A stretch of 48,846 nucleotides of DNA from assembly GCA_035628595.1 (NCBI GenBank), contig DASPJN010000115.1:1-48846 (forward strand), in the 5' to 3' direction. Positions 45,123 to 48,846 of the stretch are shown here, in pieces. Below the pieces are notes generated by a model that was given only the letters and a program-made list of their open reading frames with translations, was not told the origin of the DNA and did not search any database. Each line of letters starts with the position of its first letter. Within the stretch, counting starts at the first letter, position 1. Source of the DNA: Chryseosolibacter sp035628595 (GTDB lineage Bacteria > Bacteroidota > Bacteroidia > Cytophagales > Cyclobacteriaceae). A program made the position numbers and the translations under genes.

Positions 45123-46016
45123 TTACGAAACACTAAGATCTTTCCTTGTATGGCCTGCCATCACGCTGAAATAAACATCTTCCAGGTCAGGTTCGACCAC
45201 CGCGAAACCTTCGTACGGATTACTTTCGCTGTACACATGGACAACTGTTTTTCCGCCGAGAAGTTTTGTTGAAATGATATTGTATTCACGCTCTATCTGT
45301 TTTAAAGAATCTTTACTTACGACTCGGCGCCAGATCCGTCCTTTTAAAGTGTGCATAGCAACCAAAGGCTCTGCTTCATGTAAGATCTCTCCTTTGTTGA
45401 TGATGGCCATTCGCGTGCAAAGTTCACTTACATCTTCAACGATGTGCGTAGACAGCAGAACGACGCTGTTCTCACCCAGTTCGCTCAAAAGATTTAGAAA
45501 GCGCACACGTTCTGCAGGATCCAAACCTGCAGTTGGTTCATCCACAATCATCAGCTTGGGTTGACCGAGCAACGCAACAGCAACGCCAAAACGCTGACGC
45601 ATGCCGCCGGAATAACCTCCGAGTTTTTGTTTCCGTACATCCCATAGATTTGTTTTTCGCAGGAGTGCCTCAACGACCTCTTTCCGTGCCGCACGCGTGG
45701 TAATTCCCTTGAGTATGGCAAAGTGATCCAGCAAATTTTCAGCATTCACCTTTGGATAGACACCAAATTCCTGCGGGAGGTATCCAAGGGTTTTGCGCAC
45801 TTCATCTTTTTCTTTAACGACATCAATCGAACCCAGATGGATTTCACCTTCGTCGGGTTCTTGCAACGTGGCTAATATGCGCATGAGGGTCGATTTCCCC
45901 GCTCCATTGGGTCCAAGTAAACCGTACATCCCGCTCGGAATGTCAAGTGTGATGTTCTTTAATGCCTGGACGCCGTTTGGATAAGTTTTAGAGATGTTGT
46001 TGATCTTGAGTGTCAT
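45123..46016 (-). CDS. ABC transporter ATP-binding protein
   Basis: From ATG 46016 the protein has 297 residues: Walker A (LLGPNGAGKST), Q-loop (YLPQEFG), signature (GGYSGGMRQRFG), Walker B (LMIVDEPTAGLDP) and H-loop (LLSTHIVED). It is an ABC-2 type (CcmA-like) subunit with a C-terminal extension. It powers the permease-M1 fusion encoded 14 bp downstream. The longer frame to 46103 adds 29 residues without family similarity, and a promoter-like site overlaps that region, so the shorter start is preferred. Confidence 0.9.
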   Translation of the reverse strand: MTLKINNISKTYPNGVQALKNITLDIPSGMYGLLGPNGAGKSTLMRILATLQEPDEGEIHLGSIDVVKEKDEVRKTLGYLPQEFGVYPKVNAENLLDHFAILKGITTRAARKEVVEALLRKTNLWDVRKQKLGGYSGGMRQRFGVAVALLGQPKLMIVDEPTAGLDPAERVRFLNLLSELGENSVVLLSTHIVEDVSELCTRMAIINKGEILHEAEPLVAMHTLKGRIWRRVVSKDSLKQIEREYNIISTKLLGGKTVVHVYSESNPYEGFAVVEPDLEDVYFSVMAGHTRKDLSVS

Positions 46017-46072
46017 ATTTGCGGTGACTTTGTTTTCAATGTGATGAAAAAACTTTTTAATTGCTGCCGGGT

Positions 46073-46104
46073 TAAAGATATTCAAAAGCACTTTTAAGTG
46101 CAAA
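46073..46104 (-). promoter_or_regulatory. Probable promoter of the ABC-M1 operon with a palindrome inside
   Basis: On the minus strand TTTG (46104-46101) is followed after 20 bp by TATCTTTA (46080-46073), a 7-of-8 match to TAnnTTTG, about 57 bp before the ATG at 46016. The palindrome GCACTT-TT-AAGTGC (46088-46101) overlaps the -33 element and spacer, where a repressor would act. Confidence 0.45.
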
Positions 46105-46137
46105 GTTCTTTTTCAGATAATTATTTTGTACATCGCC

Positions 46138-46174
46138 GAACGTTTCAAATACGTTCTACCTGTCTCGTTAGAAC
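46138..46174. promoter_or_regulatory. Cluster of GAAC/GTTC half-sites
   Basis: GAACGT (46138-46143) and ACGTTC (46151-46156) form an inverted pair with a 7-bp spacer. GTTCTA (46153-46158) and TAGAAC (46169-46174) form a second, overlapping pair with a 10-bp spacer. It lies between the divergent ABC and stress-protein genes and may be an operator. Confidence 0.35.
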
Positions 46175-46210
46175 CTTTCAAATCAAGTCGCGATCAGAAG
46201 TCAATATTAT

Positions 46211-46225
46211 GTGTACTTGGTACAC
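46211..46225. promoter_or_regulatory. Perfect palindrome GTGTAC-TTG-GTACAC
   Basis: Two 6-bp arms with a 3-bp spacer lie about 100 bp upstream of the stress-protein promoter. A dimeric regulator site is plausible; no named regulon is recognised. Confidence 0.35.
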
Positions 46226-46322
46226 TTTAATTGCGATTCCGCCAGAAAACACCAGGTTTGCGTAACTTTTCGCCACGGGACATGCCGGGTATTTTAGAGT
46301 CAATAAATTGGCAACGTAAAGC

Positions 46323-46353
46323 TTTGAATCGTCCGCGCTGGCGTTTAACTTTC
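46323..46353 (+). promoter_or_regulatory. Promoter of the universal stress protein gene
   Basis: TTTG (46323-46326), 19 bp, then TAACTTTC (46346-46353; 7 of 8 to TAnnTTTG). It is 24 bp before the ATG at 46378 and excludes the longer frame from TTG 46231. Confidence 0.6.
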
Positions 46354-46377
46354 GATATCCTCAAAATCCCACCACCT

Positions 46378-47211
46378 ATGCAAAACAAAATCATTGTCCC
46401 TACTGACTTTTCTGGAAACTCAAAAGCCGGAATTCGTTTTGGCATTCAACTGGCATCACAAACTGGTGCCACACTCGTATTCTATCATTCTATGGAGATC
46501 GTCAAGCCAGTGCGATGGACAAATGCACAATTTAAGACCTACGTCACCAATCAACTTCATAAGACGACAGCATACCTGAAGACGTTTGTCGAGAAAGTTT
46601 ATGACCAAACTGAAATCAAGAAGGGAAAATATGAATGCGTTGTTGAGCGTGGCGCCGACCCGCGAAAAAGTGTGGTGAAATATGCAGTGGCTGCCGACGC
46701 GAGGGCAATCTGTATGGCTACGCGCGGTGCTGGTAAACTTAAACGGGTGATCGGTACCAATTCATCAGGAATTCTATCAACTTCACCCATTCCGGTTTTC
46801 GTGATTCCAAATGGGTACCGCAAAGCCCCTATCACAAACATCTTGTACGCGTCCGATTTGGGCGATTTTAAATCAGAGATAAAGCGTGTTCGCGAGTTTT
46901 CAACTTCAGTGAAAGGTGATGTTTATGTATATCATTACACCGATAAACTTCAAGAGCCTGAAACGCGGAAGAGACTTCTTACGATTCAGAACTCGCATAC
47001 GAAACTGGGTGTGTCGTTTATTTTCGATGGCTTTGGAGACCAGACATTTGCTGAAAATTTTGAGGAAGATCTCAAAGAATCTAACGCATCCCTGGGCGTT
47101 TTGTTTACAAACCAAAAACGCAAATGGTTCGATAAACTTTTTCAGCACAGCAACTCGGCAGAGGTTTCATTTAGCTCAAAAGTGCCTATTCTCGTCTTTG
47201 CGAAAGAGTAG
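46378..47211 (+). CDS. Universal stress protein family
   Basis: From ATG 46378 the product is 277 residues. The first half is a UspA domain: KIIVPTDFSGNSKAGIRFGIQLA at the N-terminus in the usual place, and MATRGAGKLKRVIGTNSSGI near residues 119-138, close to the ATP-binding G-rich loop. The second half (about 145-277) looks like a degenerate UspA repeat (NILYASDLGDFKSEIKRV). It probably acts in stress adaptation in the cytoplasm. It is divergent from the ABC-M1 operon and convergent with the MpaB gene. Confidence 0.85.
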   Translation: MQNKIIVPTDFSGNSKAGIRFGIQLASQTGATLVFYHSMEIVKPVRWTNAQFKTYVTNQLHKTTAYLKTFVEKVYDQTEIKKGKYECVVERGADPRKSVVKYAVAADARAICMATRGAGKLKRVIGTNSSGILSTSPIPVFVIPNGYRKAPITNILYASDLGDFKSEIKRVREFSTSVKGDVYVYHYTDKLQEPETRKRLLTIQNSHTKLGVSFIFDGFGDQTFAENFEEDLKESNASLGVLFTNQKRKWFDKLFQHSNSAEVSFSSKVPILVFAKE

Positions 47212-47270
47212 TTGCCGCGAATGCTGCTGTCGATGCGCGAATATCTGCTTGTCGATGTGTGATTGATTTG

Positions 47271-48038
47271 CTAACGATTCGTATCTAGCGCGATAATTTC
47301 TTTCTTGTATTTCGAAGGAAGTACAATGGATTTTAGCAGCCAGTCGGCCTTTATGCGCCTGCTTATTTTATAAACGGCAAGCACGGGATACAACAATGAG
47401 ATTTTTGGCAAACCAAGTAATTCCAGAACGGTGTGTGGCACTACAAGCTTTTGCGACTCCAGTAAAATGCGGTAACGAAATAGGCCGAGATGTTTCCGGT
47501 ATTGTTTGAAAAGATCGTTTGTAAAATCGCTGCGTTGCAGATTTTGTTCAAGGTGGTGCTGCCGCATTTTCTGCCAGGCTTCCAGTGTGTCAGGAAGTTC
47601 TTGTACACCCATTCGTTTTCCCACCCTGTTAAATACCTGGAAGACTTCGTCCTTTTCGCCACGTGTCATGTTGCGTTCCAGAATTTCAAATGCGCGGATT
47701 GAATAGTCGATGAGCATGAACAATACGTCGCGATAAGCCCAGTCGGGGATACGCTGCCCGCGCTTAGCCTCAACGTTGGCGTGTATCGCACTCATCGTAT
47801 CGATTGTGCGCAGGGCTGCGTGTTCTTCAGAGAAGACAATTGTGCGGGCATAACCAACTGTTGAAAAAAGGCGTCCCAATGGGTCATCGGGTAGGCGGCC
47901 GGTAAAGTAAAGCCAATCCACTGCTTTATTTAATGCAAACTCCGCCGAAGCGCCCGCGAAGATGAAAAGGATGGTATCACTCTTTCCCCAAATCTTCCGC
48001 ACGATCGACTGCTTCTCCACAAAATGTTTCATGCTCAT
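47271..48038 (-). CDS. MpaB-family (DUF2236) oxygenase-like protein
   Basis: From Met at 48038 (or 48032) the product is about 255 residues and helical. It has the DUF2236/latex-clearing-protein pattern DDPLGRLFSTVGYARTIVFS followed by HAALRTIDTMSAIHANV, and a Trp-Ala-Tyr-Arg stretch. Family members are haem-dependent oxygenases or polyketide ring-cleaving enzymes such as MpaB; the substrate here is unknown. The frame extends to 48176, but a full promoter lies inside that extension, so the downstream start is preferred. It is convergent with the stress-protein gene. Confidence 0.75.
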   Translation of the reverse strand: MSMKHFVEKQSIVRKIWGKSDTILFIFAGASAEFALNKAVDWLYFTGRLPDDPLGRLFSTVGYARTIVFSEEHAALRTIDTMSAIHANVEAKRGQRIPDWAYRDVLFMLIDYSIRAFEILERNMTRGEKDEVFQVFNRVGKRMGVQELPDTLEAWQKMRQHHLEQNLQRSDFTNDLFKQYRKHLGLFRYRILLESQKLVVPHTVLELLGLPKISLLYPVLAVYKISRRIKADWLLKSIVLPSKYKKEIIALDTNR

Positions 48039-48139
48039 AACAACGTCATAATTGAGCCCATGCCGCCCGAATCCCACAAATAAAAACAACAATGAAGCTG
48101 CTTTAGATTCGCAGTTGAACCGGAATACTCGCCTTGATG

Positions 48140-48170
48140 CAAATATAATAAAAGTACTTTTGATGCCAAA
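48140..48170 (-). promoter_or_regulatory. Consensus promoter of the MpaB-family gene
   Basis: On the minus strand TTTG (48170-48167), 19 bp, then TATATTTG (48147-48140): an exact match to TTTG-N19-TAnnTTTG, the best promoter in the window. It lies about 100 bp before ATG 48038. Confidence 0.65.
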
Positions 48171-48422
48171 GTGCATCTATGATATCTGTTTTCCTTTGTA
48201 TCAAATTCCACTAGTTGATCTCTGTGGCTCAGCAGGACGAATAGCTGGCAACTAAGAAAGTGCTGTACATGCACCTGTAGGCAAATACTTCAAACATTCT
48301 TTGTCGCAAACTACCCTGCACGATGGCGCATTAAATGATCCTCGAAGTTGAATCTGTGTTACATCTTTGTATTGTCAGAGCGGAGCCGACATAAAGAAAT
48401 TGAAAAGCATAAATTCTATTTT

Positions 48423-48846
48423 ATGGAACATCTGGAATATACGATCGTCATTTCTGCATCAGCAAAAACCGTCTGGGAAACAATGTTGCAGAAAGAAACT
48501 TATAAGCAGTGGGTTGCAAAGGCATGGCCAGACTCGTCATATGAAGGAAAGTGGGGGCAAGGCGAACGAATACGATTTATTGGCCCGGAGGGTAGTGGTA
48601 CGCTCGCCGAACTTGTTGAAGTTAAGCCGTATGAGCGCATACTTGCACACCATATCGCAGTGCTGTTGCCGGGCGGCGTAGAGGACAGAAGTTCTGAAAT
48701 GGCCAAAGGCTGGGTCGGCATTACCGAAGAGTACAGGTTCAGCGAGCATCACGGCAATACAACAGTCACAGTATTGATCGCCACGACACCGGCATGGCGA
48801 AAAATGTTTGATGAAGGCTGGCCGATGGCGTTGCAGGAACTGAAGA
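48423..48846 (+). CDS. SRPBCC (AHSA1-like) protein, partial
   Basis: An open frame runs from ATG 48423 to the end of the window (141 codons) and is cut by the edge. It begins MEHLEYTIVISASAKTVWETM, the beginning of a START/SRPBCC ligand-binding fold, with KWGQGERIRFIGPEGSGTLAE, VEVKPYERILAHH and a late MFDEGWPMALQEL helix. AHSA1-like proteins bind hydrophobic ligands or act in stress; the function is unknown. The 246-bp gap before it holds the MpaB-family promoter; no exact -7 element for this gene was found. Confidence 0.75.
   Translation, partial: MEHLEYTIVISASAKTVWETMLQKETYKQWVAKAWPDSSYEGKWGQGERIRFIGPEGSGTLAELVEVKPYERILAHHIAVLLPGGVEDRSSEMAKGWVGITEEYRFSEHHGNTTVTVLIATTPAWRKMFDEGWPMALQELK

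Noticed and set aside
46231..46377. N-terminal extension of the universal stress protein
   Set aside because: The frame opens with TTG, shows no family similarity, and a good promoter lies within it.
1..48846. CRISPR arrays, tRNA or rRNA genes, insertion sequences
   Set aside because: No regularly spaced repeats, no tRNA-like cloverleaf in the gaps and no transposase-like frames were seen on reading.

Overview
The window looks like chromosomal DNA of a flexirubin-pigmented Bacteroidota bacterium, probably a Cytophagales member of the Chryseolinea/Ohtaekwangia type; the genus is inference. The signs are a flexirubin/aryl-polyene gene cluster, a giant secreted protease with a type IX secretion (T9SS) sorting tail, exact copies of the Bacteroidota promoter -7 element TAnnTTTG in front of several genes, and mostly weak Shine-Dalgarno sequences. 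No tRNA, rRNA, insertion sequence or CRISPR array was seen.

Layout. 1-6.5 kb holds unrelated housekeeping or accessory genes: an Rnk/GreA-C-like protein, a tandem PhnB/VOC protein, a DoxX membrane protein, a membrane-tethered AraC-TolB-TPR regulator, an ankyrin lipoprotein and an acyltransferase-3 membrane protein. 6.7-30.0 kb is the pigment cluster. A two-gene unit (tyrosine ammonia-lyase and FabG-type ketoreductase) is followed by one very long unit of 21 genes (9.09-30.0 kb). That unit has its own promoter, no gap above 13 bp, many ATGA overlaps and a hairpin across its final stop codon. 30.0-33.7 kb carries small or single-enzyme genes: a membrane protein, a zinc-ribbon protein, an alpha/beta hydrolase, a 5'-3' exonuclease and a quinone-oxidoreductase-like protein. 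34.0-41.3 kb is one 2,434-residue subtilase. 41.4-46.0 kb (minus strand) is a two-gene ABC exporter operon whose permease is fused to an M1 aminopeptidase. The last part has a universal stress protein, an MpaB-type oxygenase and the start of an SRPBCC protein.

How the cluster should work (known pathway logic plus inference). Tyrosine is deaminated to 4-coumarate, which a PaaK-like ligase activates. Two carrier proteins, primed by a cluster-encoded AcpS, carry the chain. Three intact FabF-type ketosynthases with two degenerate ketosynthase-like partners extend it, FabG reduces it and two hotdog dehydratases make the polyene. A flavin enzyme with the halogenase WxWxIP motif may chlorinate the ring. 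LpxL-like and PlsC-like acyltransferases, a C45 Ntn hydrolase, a GT2 glycosyltransferase, LolA, a lipoprotein and an MMPL transporter would attach or export the pigment to the outer membrane.

Points most worth a second look: no recognisable dialkylresorcinol (DarA/DarB-like) genes lie in or beside the cluster; the MMPL transporter, PlsC acyltransferase and methyltransferase are fused in one 1,273-residue protein; two ketosynthase-like proteins lack a recognisable catalytic triad; the AraC-TolB-TPR regulator is membrane-tethered; and several palindromes sit in the control region of the ABC-M1 operon.
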